Both the position numbers and the translations under genes were made by a program. From a virus: DNA of 31,100 bases. Below, in pieces: positions 23,143 through 30,700 of the stretch (position 1 is its first letter; the number at the start of each line of letters is the position of its first letter). The stretch covers positions 1 to 31,100 of IMG/VR virus record IMGVR_UViG_3300020411_002168. One strand, given 5' to 3'. Under the pieces are notes generated by a model. The model saw only the letters and a program-made list of their open reading frames with translations, ran no database searches and was not told the DNA's origin.

Positions 23143-24546
23143 TTAGATAGCAGCAGGTGTCGAACTGGAGCGTTTGAAGAAGATTACATAACCGAAGTCG
23201 GTTTTGATCGGCTTCGACGCACTAGCCATGATGCCCCTGAAGAAACCAATGGTTCCGTCGGGGTTACGGGTGACATCAGGGATGTTCGTCCACTTGAAGT
23301 CACCCTTATAGTTAACGGGGTCAAACTTCAAGGCTCCAGCACCAGTAATAGGCGCAGGGATTAAGGACTCCATCACATCTTGGTGAAGGACATAAGCAAC
23401 CTCAACATCAGCATTGTCATAATTAGTGTTCATTATGACCTTACCTGCGCCAGTATCTGAACCTGGCTGGTCTACAGTGTAGACAGGCACTTCAACAGGG
23501 TTGTTGTCAGTTGCGCCAGCACCAGATCCATCCGCAGTTGCGATGTTGAAACGAGGAGCCATATCATCAATCAAGTGGTAGAAACCCCTGAAGGACTTCT
23601 CAACACCAAGTGGTGCAATAAGATCGCTAACGGCGGCATTGTTGTAACGCACATCGTCGCGGAAACCGGCTTCAGTTTGAAGCTGGTAGGAAGCCTCTGA
23701 TGAACACACGAGGGTGAACACAGGGCGACCATTCTCACGGCCATATGCATTAGTTCCTGCACCTTTACGCACAAGCTGGTAATAAATCTTATCCAAAAGA
23801 GCATTGGAAAGATTAGCATCAGTGCCGATCTCATCGGTTGTTGCTGCGTCACCACCTGCGGTAATAGCTGCATCACAGTCTATAAGCTCAGTTACGTCAG
23901 TGCCATGCGTTGCTTTACCCTCTCCACCAGTAGCGAAGATGGATGAAGAAGCCTTAGCATAAACGACATTGTCTGCCTGTTTATCATACTGTTGGCGGTA
24001 ACGTGATTCCCACGTCTGACGAGTGGACTCTTTAAGCAAGTCCATGATAGCCCGAAGTTGTTCAGTCCGGTGTGCGGCGTAGCGAAGTTCCTCGACGTTG
24101 ATTCGTGGAGATTCGATAACAGCACGACTCAGGCTGTAAGACTTTAGGACTTTCGAGAAGTCAATCGTGTTGACATTGTTGTCCTCAGTTGGAAGTGAAG
24201 CTGTAGTTTCAGTCTGCCCGCCTGTGAATCCATTAGCACCGGACGCAGTTACAGCACCAAGTGCTGCCCAGTTAGTTCCTACAAGGGAACCTGCTGGATC
24301 ATGACCAAGGTCATTTGCAAGTGGTGTAATAGGTAGCGCACGGTCATAGATGAGCGTGTTAAGCGTATAACCCATTCCTTCAGGGAATGTGTTCTGCTTG
24401 ATAAGGTCGATCCACGGAGAAGTGTGGAGAGTCGCCTTGTGAATGTCTTGCCCAATGCGATTAGCTTCTTGGGTAAGAATTGTGTTAATATCAGCAACCG
24501 CGCCCGAAGCGGGGCTTGTTAGTGATCCTGGAGGTCCAAAAGCCAT
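23143..24546 (-). CDS. Major capsid protein
   Basis: A 467-residue protein of HK97-type size. It lies downstream of the scaffold gene and has its own promoter candidate, long leader and strong terminator, which is the layout expected for the most abundant virion protein. The N-terminus is followed by an extended helix (INTILTQEANRIGQDIHKATLHTSPWIDLI), as in the N-arm and spine region of capsid subunits. There is no protease-type cleavage signal that I can identify. The fold is inferred; the capsid call rests on size, order and expression signals. Confidence 0.85.
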   Translation of the reverse strand: MAFGPPGSLTSPASGAVADINTILTQEANRIGQDIHKATLHTSPWIDLIKQNTFPEGMGYTLNTLIYDRALPITPLANDLGHDPAGSLVGTNWAALGAVTASGANGFTGGQTETTASLPTEDNNVNTIDFSKVLKSYSLSRAVIESPRINVEELRYAAHRTEQLRAIMDLLKESTRQTWESRYRQQYDKQADNVVYAKASSSIFATGGEGKATHGTDVTELIDCDAAITAGGDAATTDEIGTDANLSNALLDKIYYQLVRKGAGTNAYGRENGRPVFTLVCSSEASYQLQTEAGFRDDVRYNNAAVSDLIAPLGVEKSFRGFYHLIDDMAPRFNIATADGSGAGATDNNPVEVPVYTVDQPGSDTGAGKVIMNTNYDNADVEVAYVLHQDVMESLIPAPITGAGALKFDPVNYKGDFKWTNIPDVTRNPDGTIGFFRGIMASASKPIKTDFGYVIFFKRSSSTPAAI

Positions 24547-24680
24547 GTTATTAAATGGTTAATTGTTAAGTGCAGACCACTTCCGCATATGCGTAGCAGC
24601 CTGTGTAATAATTATATTAAGGTGCAAACCAATCCTGATAGCCAGGAATGGCCTAGTTCAGTGTGAAGCCTGTTTACTTA

Positions 24681-24771
24681 GAACTATTTAGGTCGGGCTA
24701 GAGCAACCACACAGACTTCTTGGATATGTTGTTTCAGGAACCTGAACTAATATTGAACGGCTAGAGCAACC
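24681..24771 (-). repeat. Duplicated 28-base element in capsid leader
   Basis: On the minus strand, GGTTGCTCTAGCC, nine variable bases, then TAGTTC occurs at 24771-24744 and again at 24708-24681, 63 bases apart. Around the first copy CAGGAAC and GTTCCTG can close a stem. An imperfect nine-pair hairpin with a five-base loop follows near 24629-24651. The leader therefore can form several RNA structures. The repeats are seen; a function such as stability control or protein binding is inferred. Confidence 0.6.
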
Positions 24772-24791
24772 TAGTTCCTGTAACGTGTATA

Positions 24792-24820
24792 AAGATAAAT
24801 GGATAATTTAACAGGGTCAA
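24792..24820 (-). promoter_or_regulatory. Candidate promoter of major capsid gene
   Basis: On the minus strand TTGACC (24820-24815), 17 bases, then TATCTT (24797-24792). It lies just after the FmdB gene and about 245 bases before the capsid ATG. The remaining 24547-24791 holds no gene that I can support, only the repeats and hairpins of the leader. Confidence 0.45.
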
Positions 24821-24830
24821 TGGCTAATTT

Positions 24831-25058
24831 TTAGCCTTTTTTATCCGCAGCTTTGTCCCGCTTGTAGGAAGCACTCCTGTAGTCCGTAGAATAGAAGCCA
24901 GAGCCTTTGAATATAATTGATGAACCTGTCCCTATAAGACGCTCTACCTCGCCCCCACAAGCCGAATCAAGGCATTTCTTGAGCTTCTTGTCATTCATTG
25001 ACTGGAATACCTCAAAGGTGTTCCCACAAAGGCGGCATCGGTAATCGTAGTTGGGCAT
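24831..25058 (-). CDS. FmdB-type zinc-ribbon protein
   Basis: A 75-residue protein. MPNYDYRCRLCGNTFEVFQ and the later KKCLDSACGGEV give two Cys pairs (C8/C11 and C29/C34), and SSIIFKGSGFYSTDY is the typical ending of FmdB-family ribbons. These are small zinc-binding proteins of unclear role found in bacteria and phages. Its start overlaps the stop of a 44-residue membrane protein (TAATG). It lies between scaffold and capsid genes, so it may aid assembly or act as a regulator. Confidence 0.85.
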   Translation of the reverse strand: MPNYDYRCRLCGNTFEVFQSMNDKKLKKCLDSACGGEVERLIGTGSSIIFKGSGFYSTDYRSASYKRDKAADKKG

Positions 25059-25192
25059 TAATCAGGATACAGGCTTATTAGCAACAGCACAGAGGCGACC
25101 AAATAAAGTAGTATACTGCTAAAGACAAAGCTGTTTATCAACAAAAATACAGCGATTGGGCGGTATTTAGTTTTTAGGGGGTGTATGACCAT
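25058..25192 (-). CDS. 44-residue membrane protein
   Basis: The frame begins MVIHPLKTKYRPIAVFLL and continues as a hydrophobic protein with two likely membrane helices, ending ISLYPD. The ATG lies inside the end of the gene before it (overlap 25167-25192, other frame), and its TAA overlaps the FmdB ATG (TAATG). The charge pattern (basic start, hydrophobic body, acidic end) and coupled stop make real coding likely. Function is unknown; a small accessory membrane protein or holin-like peptide is possible. Confidence 0.6.
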   Translation of the reverse strand: MVIHPLKTKYRPIAVFLLINSFVFSSILLYLVASVLLLISLYPD

Positions 25193-25496
25193 TGTAGAGC
25201 TTTTCCATTATTTTCTCTACATCAAGCTCAAGCATCGAGATTTTAAGGTCTTGCCTAACATCAGAAGGTAAAGACCCACTCCCCCACTTGCCAGCAGGCC
25301 AAAGTTCCGTGAACTCTGAGTTCTTAGCCACGTCCTTAGCGATCATCTTGATTTGGAAATCGTTGTGCTGGACTTCCGATTGTAGCTTGGATGCCCACCA
25401 AACAATACCACCTGCCTGCACAGCCAACCCTACGAGCAGGGAAATAAGGAACTTAGGGTCGATAGGACTGTTGGATTTGTCGTTGCACTCGCTCAT
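25167..25496 (-). CDS. Small membrane-anchored coiled-coil protein
   Basis: A 109-residue protein with one membrane helix (FLISLLVGLAVQAGGIVWWAS, about 17-38) followed by a charged helical part (KLQSEVQHNDFQIKMIAKD). It resembles many small phage proteins annotated as holin-like or spanin-like by topology only. It overlaps the upstream gene by 44 bases, which is long for this genome, and no internal start avoids it. Its place between scaffold and capsid genes is unusual for a lysis protein. Confidence 0.65.
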   Translation of the reverse strand: MSECNDKSNSPIDPKFLISLLVGLAVQAGGIVWWASKLQSEVQHNDFQIKMIAKDVAKNSEFTELWPAGKWGSGSLPSDVRQDLKISMLELDVEKIMEKLYNGHTPPKN

Positions 25497-25761
25497 CTAT
25501 CAGATTCTTTGCCCCTTTTTGAGGTTCCTCAAAGGTATCATCTATTAAGATGAGGGGCAATATCTCAGATAATTTACCGTTAGCCCGATCTATCTGAGCG
25601 GATAGGACATCTTGGGTAGCCTTAATCTCTACCAGATTAGACTCAATCCTAGAATCTATAGTCTGGACACCGCTCCACAACTGCGCGGCGGCTCCTACAA
25701 ACACAGAAGCAACGAGAACAGTAATGGCATTGCATACGATTTTATTCCAATCCAGATTCAT
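25453..25761 (-). CDS. Small membrane-anchored coiled-coil protein
   Basis: A 102-residue protein with an N-terminal membrane helix (ITVLVASVFVGAAAQLWSG, about 13-31) and a following coiled coil (IDSRIESNLVEIKATQDVL, IDRANGKLSEIL). The topology parallels that of the next gene, and the two may form a pair. An inner-membrane spanin or a membrane-docking assembly factor are both possible. It overlaps the preceding gene by 20 bases. Confidence 0.65.
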   Translation of the reverse strand: MNLDWNKIVCNAITVLVASVFVGAAAQLWSGVQTIDSRIESNLVEIKATQDVLSAQIDRANGKLSEILPLILIDDTFEEPQKGAKNLIDERVQRQIQQSYRP

Positions 25762-26014
25762 TAATCTTCAGGCGTTCCCACACAATATCCTCTGCCAAGT
25801 GGCTGTCTTTGATATCATCAGGCATATTAGTGTTCTCCTTCAGCCAAGCAAGCGCATTATGTAAACCCGTCTTGTAGAGGGCGCAACGATGCTGTAGCTC
25901 TATCTTCTGCTCTTTCAGAGCGTTATAATCCTCCCGTATACCATATCCACTAGCGTGTGGGCTGGATTTAAGGTGATTGTGGTAGTCCGTGTTGGAGATG
26001 TGGTCGGAAGGCAT
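25742..26014 (-). CDS. Small hydrophilic protein, 90 residues
   Basis: ATG 26014 is chosen because it lies one base after the scaffold stop (TAAGATG); the upstream extension of the frame runs inside the scaffold gene and looks non-coding. The product is hydrophilic and helical (DYNALKEQKIELQHRCALYKTGLHNALAWLKEN), with no motif. It might be a scaffold or head accessory protein, but no function can be given. Confidence 0.6.
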   Translation of the reverse strand: MPSDHISNTDYHNHLKSSPHASGYGIREDYNALKEQKIELQHRCALYKTGLHNALAWLKENTNMPDDIKDSHLAEDIVWERLKINESGLE

Positions 26015-26015
26015 C

Positions 26016-27191
26016 TTAACCACCCAGAGCAGCATTAATTGCATCCGCAAAGCTCAAGTCAGCATGTGGTCGGGTCGAGCCATCAGCTGCTGGTGACCCC
26101 GACATAGTGGGTTCTGCACCCTCATACTCAGACAACTTATCCATTAGAGCTTCAGCTTCCTTGCGAGAAGTCATATACTCACGAACAATAGTCGGCAGTA
26201 ATTGAGCAGCCACGGCGTTGTATGCAAAATCAACAGGGTGAACGACACTGGGGTCTAACTCTGCGGCTTTCGTCTGAATGGCTCCCATGTCAAGATTCTC
26301 AACACCACTCAAAAATGGTAACTTCTCATTGATCCGATCCACCACATTACGAGTCACATTGGAGCGGACTTCAGCGCGTTCCGCAGCAGCGGCATTCCGT
26401 CGCTGCTCTTCCAACATTTGCGCCTCTTTATAAGCCGCTTCCGCATTAGCGGCTAAATGGTCACGGCGTTGGATTACAGGTTTCAAGTCCTCAATAATTC
26501 GATAAATCTTTGCCCTGTCCCGATCATGCACGTCTGGTAACAACGCAGTAAGCCCCGCATCCTGTTGTGCTTCGTCCTCCATGGAGATAACATCAATAAG
26601 TGCGTCCTTATCTATCTCATACTGCTCGGATATGGCATCGGCTCGCTCAACCAAACTGTTCAGAGGGTCAGTGACCGCCTCTTTATATGCTTGGGTTCCC
26701 TCCAGGTTGGTCAGAAACTTTTCTTCCTCATAAGCAGCCACACGGGACTGAAGCTCTTCAATGTCACGGTTCTCAACAAGCCCTGCCATTTCCTGCATCT
26801 TTGACTCCTGCTCCTTGACTGTTTGGCGCAATCTCTCAACCTCTGAGCGGTTATCTTTAAGCTCAGACTTTAACTGCTTGAACCTATTGGCTGCCTTGGG
26901 AGTCCAATCATCCCCGACATCTTCAGATAGATTTTCAATGGGTTCCGTAGCCTCCGTGCTTTCCGCCGTGCTTTCCGCAGGTTCCGGTGTAACCTCGGTG
27001 CTTGCTTCCGGTTCGGGGGTAGGTGTAGGCTCAATGGCAACAGGCTCCTCCTGTTGGGGGCTACTGTCTAAGTTCGATAACGCACTCTCCAATGCATCAG
27101 CAAAACTTTCCGGCTCTGCATTAGGAAGTTGCTCAACAGCGGGAGCCTCTGGTGCTTCTGCTACTGCGGCGGTGTCTGTATGTGTGTCCAT
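26016..27191 (-). CDS. Scaffolding protein
   Basis: A 391-residue acidic protein. The first 100 residues are Pro/Glu/Ala/Thr-rich and unstructured, then coiled-coil helices run from about residue 105 to 290 (FKQLKSELKDNRSEVERLRQ, EAQMLEEQRRNAAAAERAEV). The C-terminal part is more compact. This composition and the place between portal and major capsid genes are typical of internal scaffolds that guide prohead assembly and are then lost. No protease motif is present, so removal by exit or outside proteolysis is expected. Confidence 0.85.
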   Translation of the reverse strand: MDTHTDTAAVAEAPEAPAVEQLPNAEPESFADALESALSNLDSSPQQEEPVAIEPTPTPEPEASTEVTPEPAESTAESTEATEPIENLSEDVGDDWTPKAANRFKQLKSELKDNRSEVERLRQTVKEQESKMQEMAGLVENRDIEELQSRVAAYEEEKFLTNLEGTQAYKEAVTDPLNSLVERADAISEQYEIDKDALIDVISMEDEAQQDAGLTALLPDVHDRDRAKIYRIIEDLKPVIQRRDHLAANAEAAYKEAQMLEEQRRNAAAAERAEVRSNVTRNVVDRINEKLPFLSGVENLDMGAIQTKAAELDPSVVHPVDFAYNAVAAQLLPTIVREYMTSRKEAEALMDKLSEYEGAEPTMSGSPAADGSTRPHADLSFADAINAALGG

Positions 27192-27466
27192 TCGTTAGGT
27201 TGGTATACTGGTTTATTTTCCTTAAACTTAGTTAGTTTGAAGAGATCGTTAAAAGCGTCACGATAACCGGCATACCAGGCATAACGATTATTATTCGTGG
27301 TAGTGTCGGCACTGACCGTGCTGTTTGTAGGTCCTGCGACTTCTTTAAGGATGGCTGTTGCCGTCTGGAAAGCCTCAGAGTCCAAGACTTTTCGCAGTTC
27401 CTCAATTTTTTTGACATCTTTGAACCACCTATCCAAGGGGATCGGCACGGGGACTTGTTTGGACAT
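27161..27466 (-). CDS. Small head-module protein, unknown
   Basis: A 101-residue soluble protein with a basic N-terminus and helical middle (KKIEELRKVLDSEAFQTATAILKEVAG), then an aromatic stretch (NRYAWYAGYRDAFNDLF). The latter pattern occurs in small phage proteins next to portal genes, but I know no function. It starts six bases after the portal stop and overlaps the scaffold gene by 31 bases. Confidence 0.65.
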   Translation of the reverse strand: MSKQVPVPIPLDRWFKDVKKIEELRKVLDSEAFQTATAILKEVAGPTNSTVSADTTTNNNRYAWYAGYRDAFNDLFKLTKFKENKPVYQPNEWTHIQTPPQ

Positions 27467-27472
27467 AAATTG

Positions 27473-29701
27473 TTAGGACTCGCGCATTTCCATGACATTC
27501 TTGGCGTCACGCATGGCTTGTTCCTGCTCGAATTTGGCCTGTGTAAGGCGCATGTCAAGCTCGGCTTTCTGTTGGGCAATCTGCATTTTAACTTGGTGAT
27601 CTTGTAACTTCTCTTCTGCTGATGACATTCCCTGTTGTTCCTGCCCATTAACTGCCTCTTGCTCCGCAATTGCGGTATCACGCTGTATCTTTTGAACTTG
27701 TTTGGATGTGTTATTTATCATCTCTTCAGCAAATTGCAGTATTTGATTAGCCTGTCCAACCAATCCTTCCTGTGCAGGATCAGTTGCAATCAACTGCACG
27801 GTCTCAGATATATGCTGGTAAAATGCTTGGAGCGCGGGTAACGCTTGAACAGGATCTGTTGCTCCTGCATTCAGCTGCTCAATGAGTTGGTTTAACGCAG
27901 GAAGGTGAATATTCAAATGTGCGCCATGTAATTCATTTGTAACTACAGGAACCGCACCACCACCCATAAGTTCTTGGTTCTCGAAGAATGCAATCTTATT
28001 ATCAACAGTGGGTCGGGCTTCCTCTTGCTGAGGGGTATACCGGTCAGCAAGATCGTGACCTACGCGAGTTGACACAATATCCCGCGTGAGGTTGCGGCGA
28101 CCCACCTCATCGAAGGAGCCTGAGATACCCTGCAACTCACGCAAGGCCACGAGTCGATTGGCATATGATCCATTCCCAATGGAACGAACAGCCTTGGTCT
28201 TGGATATATCCAAAGTCCTAATAAATGATTCCGGCACACCGCGCATGGCACACCGACGATAAAATTCTTTTAAGGCAACGTCACTCCTTTTTGAAGTTAC
28301 CACACGACGAACAACTTCACGCAGCAACCGTGTCCAACTTGCGTAGAATAAATTCAAACTCGCCCCCGACAATCGGGTGCTGACATCCATGTCAGCTACA
28401 ACCTGCATCTGATTCCTGTAAGGTGAACTCTGCTGCGGGCCGTAGGTGCTGACCGTGTCCGTGTTTAAAGCTAATTGATTCGAGATGTCATCAAGGGCGG
28501 GTTGAACCGCTTGCCCCAAGTTGGGTATGGCTTTCTCAATAATATTGACACCAGGAGAAAGCACCGCATAGGGTCCATAGTGGGTAAAGCCCAATTCGTC
28601 CAACGAACGCTGACTCTCAGGTTGGATCATCACAGCAGAAGCAAGCATCGCCCCGTCAACCATCTGACAACGAAGTCTGTTGCTCGTTTGTATGTGATTA
28701 AAAATTCTGTGTCCTAAACCCCTAATCGAATGATACGTCCCATTAGACCCCACCCCATAAGAGAAAAGAACGTATGCCTGTTCGGGCTTCTCATATCGGG
28801 AAACCTTCTTGTAAAGAAACTCCTTCGGGGAATCCTCCGCACAAATGTAATGCGAAATCGAACTGTCTAACTCACGAACCCAGAAATGTAACACGCTCAC
28901 AGTCGGGTTCTGATAACCCGCATATATGTCATTGTTCTTCATCTCCTGCTGTAACACCTCCCAATCCGAATACTGGCGGGAACCATTACGCCCGTCCGTA
29001 TTCGTATTTTTCATGATTACACGCTTCACTTCATCCACATCCCAACCCACACGAGCTGCAGCCTTCTCATTCTTAATGAAGGCAAATAACTCATGCAAAT
29101 GGTATTGCCTCCTGCCTACTGCGACATCGATCATGTCTTCTGAAGAAGGAGTTTGGCGCGGAATCAGGATGTCAGCAAAACTGCCCACCCTGAACCTCCA
29201 ATCATCGGGAGTATCAAAATAGGATACCCCAACCCCGTGCTTGATAAAGGTGTTGCAGAGACGCAGGTAACTGGAATGGAACTCAGGCCAACTACGCAGC
29301 ATATGGGTGATCTCTTCTGAAACAATGTCCTCTTGGGGTCCAATCTCTGCTGCTTCGCCCTCTGTTCCCTTTACCTCAACCAACTTCTCAAGAGAAGAAT
29401 AAAGATCAACGTAAGCAGACATCGAAATATCCAGTAAGCGTTGCGCCTCCCCAAAGTTAAGATTTGTTTTCAACCCCTGCCCGCTACGGTTCAAGCTACC
29501 TTGATCATACGGACTGGATCCGTCAAACATCGCATCAACCCGTGTGCGGTTAAGCGAAGATTGCTCGTCCGCTTTTCGTAAATTGTCAAAGATCGCAAGG
29601 GCGCTCTTTACGTCCTTCAAGCGACTTTTGAGTGGCTTGCCCTTTTCGTCAAAAGCACCTAAACCATCAAGAGCTTCTATTTCCAATTTATCAGTTGGCA
29701 T
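27473..29701 (-). CDS. Portal protein
   Basis: A 742-residue protein from ATG 29701; a TTG three codons upstream is less likely. The portal forms the twelve-subunit ring through which DNA enters and leaves the head. Evidence is size, place before scaffold and capsid genes, and typical features: an N-terminal helical part, a central clip/wing region, and a C-terminal coiled coil rich in Gln/Glu (about 660-742: AEQEAVNGQEQQ, QKAELDMRLTQAKFEQE). Large portals of this kind are common in podoviruses. The fold itself cannot be proven by eye. Confidence 0.85.
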   Translation of the reverse strand: MPTDKLEIEALDGLGAFDEKGKPLKSRLKDVKSALAIFDNLRKADEQSSLNRTRVDAMFDGSSPYDQGSLNRSGQGLKTNLNFGEAQRLLDISMSAYVDLYSSLEKLVEVKGTEGEAAEIGPQEDIVSEEITHMLRSWPEFHSSYLRLCNTFIKHGVGVSYFDTPDDWRFRVGSFADILIPRQTPSSEDMIDVAVGRRQYHLHELFAFIKNEKAAARVGWDVDEVKRVIMKNTNTDGRNGSRQYSDWEVLQQEMKNNDIYAGYQNPTVSVLHFWVRELDSSISHYICAEDSPKEFLYKKVSRYEKPEQAYVLFSYGVGSNGTYHSIRGLGHRIFNHIQTSNRLRCQMVDGAMLASAVMIQPESQRSLDELGFTHYGPYAVLSPGVNIIEKAIPNLGQAVQPALDDISNQLALNTDTVSTYGPQQSSPYRNQMQVVADMDVSTRLSGASLNLFYASWTRLLREVVRRVVTSKRSDVALKEFYRRCAMRGVPESFIRTLDISKTKAVRSIGNGSYANRLVALRELQGISGSFDEVGRRNLTRDIVSTRVGHDLADRYTPQQEEARPTVDNKIAFFENQELMGGGAVPVVTNELHGAHLNIHLPALNQLIEQLNAGATDPVQALPALQAFYQHISETVQLIATDPAQEGLVGQANQILQFAEEMINNTSKQVQKIQRDTAIAEQEAVNGQEQQGMSSAEEKLQDHQVKMQIAQQKAELDMRLTQAKFEQEQAMRDAKNVMEMRES

Positions 29702-29741
29702 TAACCACAAAATTAAGGTCTTTTTATGCTGTCAGCAAGGG

Positions 29742-30230
29742 CTAATCCTCCCAAGCTGACTTAACTACCCAGGCTACCTGTTTCCTGCGACTTGTGCCAT
29801 CCGACTTGTAGAGGGTCACATAGGGCTTGCCTCTGGACAAGTTCTCACTAACCAAGTAGCATTGACCAGCATTCCGGCCACGCTTCGGGGGATCAATGCA
29901 GTAGACTGCACCGTAGGGCGTAGCTACATAGCGCGGGAATTCGGGGACGGTTCTTACCTTGTAACTCTCCTCTATAAGGTCTCTCGTAAGCACTTCTTCG
30001 TTCCCATCGAACAGGGTGCGGGCTAACTTTTCAGAGTCGAAAGAGTGAGCTTTTCCTTTGTCGTCGTAAATATACGCGAACCAATTAGGTCCTTGGCGGC
30101 GCAATTTCAGTTTCTTGTCGTTGCGGTAAACAAACCCGTAGGAATCAATTTCGTATTGAGAGGCATACGGGATAGTCATCCTCTTTGTTTGCAGAAATTG
30201 TGATGCGTTGTTTTCTTGAATTGCTTGCAT
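29742..30230 (-). CDS. NUMOD4-like DNA-binding protein without nuclease domain
   Basis: A 162-residue protein with two similar modules: YEIDSYGFVYRNDKKLKLRR...DSEKLARTLF (about 26-75) and YVATPYGAVYCIDPPKRG...KQVAWVVKSAW (about 100-160). Each has the aromatic-Gly-x-V-Y turn and closing helix of the NUMOD4 type, a module found beside HNH homing nucleases. No HNH motif is present. It is the first gene after the palindrome-containing promoter region and precedes the portal, so a regulator of the virion operon is conceivable. Confidence 0.6.
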   Translation of the reverse strand: MQAIQENNASQFLQTKRMTIPYASQYEIDSYGFVYRNDKKLKLRRQGPNWFAYIYDDKGKAHSFDSEKLARTLFDGNEEVLTRDLIEESYKVRTVPEFPRYVATPYGAVYCIDPPKRGRNAGQCYLVSENLSRGKPYVTLYKSDGTSRRKQVAWVVKSAWED

Positions 30231-30244
30231 TTGCTAGGATTTTA

Positions 30245-30323
30245 ACTGTAAAACAGAAAAGAACTTGATGCAACCCCCTATATAAAACTTTTCTATAGAG
30301 AGGTTTTATTTATTTGCAAATAA
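30245..30323 (-). promoter_or_regulatory. Palindrome plus promoter cassette, copy 2
   Basis: On the minus strand, TTATTTGCAAATAA (30323-30310) is followed, 36 bases after TTTGCAAATAA, by TTGCAT (30273-30268), 17 bases, and TACAGT (30250-30245). AGTTTTATATAGGGGG lies before the -35, as in copy 1. The ATG at 30230 is 14 bases past the -10, so the leader is very short. This is the better of the two copies as a promoter and would start the virion operon. The equal spacing is seen; promoter function is inferred. Confidence 0.55.
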
Positions 30324-30419
30324 TTAATTACGCTCTCTGAGAAAGTTTTAGGATTGAATGACCGGAGGACTTTATAAGTAACCAAGCATTTGTTTAAGCT
30401 TAATAAAGCTTTTTGACTC

Positions 30420-30468
30420 TCTGAGCGCGTTTCAGCTTTTCTGAGCGCAAAGAGTAAACCCGCTCAGA
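30420..30468. repeat. TCTGAGCG repeat cluster
   Basis: TCTGAGCGC occurs at 30420-30428 and 30440-30448, exactly 20 bases apart, and its inverse CGCTCAGA at 30461-30468 at the end of the basic-protein gene. CTCTCTGAG also occurs at 30333-30341 and 30417-30425. The second direct copy and the inverse can pair as an eight-base stem. Two-turn spacing suggests a protein-binding cluster or iterons; a leaky terminator of the basic gene is the alternative. The rest of 30231-30463 holds promoter copy 2 and no gene. Confidence 0.45.
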
Positions 30469-30700
30469 TATCTTTCTTGGATAAACGCTCCGCCCTCTTT
30501 TTGCGAATGCGCTCTCTGTTCCGCATATAGTATTCCCTATTGTATTTACGGACTTTTTGCACCCAATCCAGGTCTTCTTCTTGCCGCAGCTCGCGCTTTC
30601 TTTTTATCCACTCCCTATTTTTATTATAGTATTCCCGTTGGTAGTTAAGACGTTTTTCACGGTGTTCTTGGTAGTATTTCTGCTTCTTGGGATCAGGCAT
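30464..30700 (-). CDS. Small highly basic repeat protein
   Basis: A 78-residue protein, mostly Arg, Lys, Glu and Tyr. The unit Y-Y-x-x-[HN]-R-E-x-R/I recurs (KYYQEHREKR, REYYNKNREW, REYYMRNRER), giving a long charged helix. Similar stretches precede nuclease domains in other proteins, but none is present here. Nucleic-acid binding is likely from charge alone. AAGGA touches the ATG, so it is not a normally spaced ribosome site. The upstream minus strand has TTGACA at about 30735-30730 without a good -10. Confidence 0.6.
   Translation of the reverse strand: MPDPKKQKYYQEHREKRLNYQREYYNKNREWIKRKRELRQEEDLDWVQKVRKYNREYYMRNRERIRKKRAERLSKKDI

Noticed and set aside
24547-24790. Possible tRNA in the capsid leader
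   Set aside because: The repeats and short stems do not form a cloverleaf and no T-loop or acceptor-stem pair is present.
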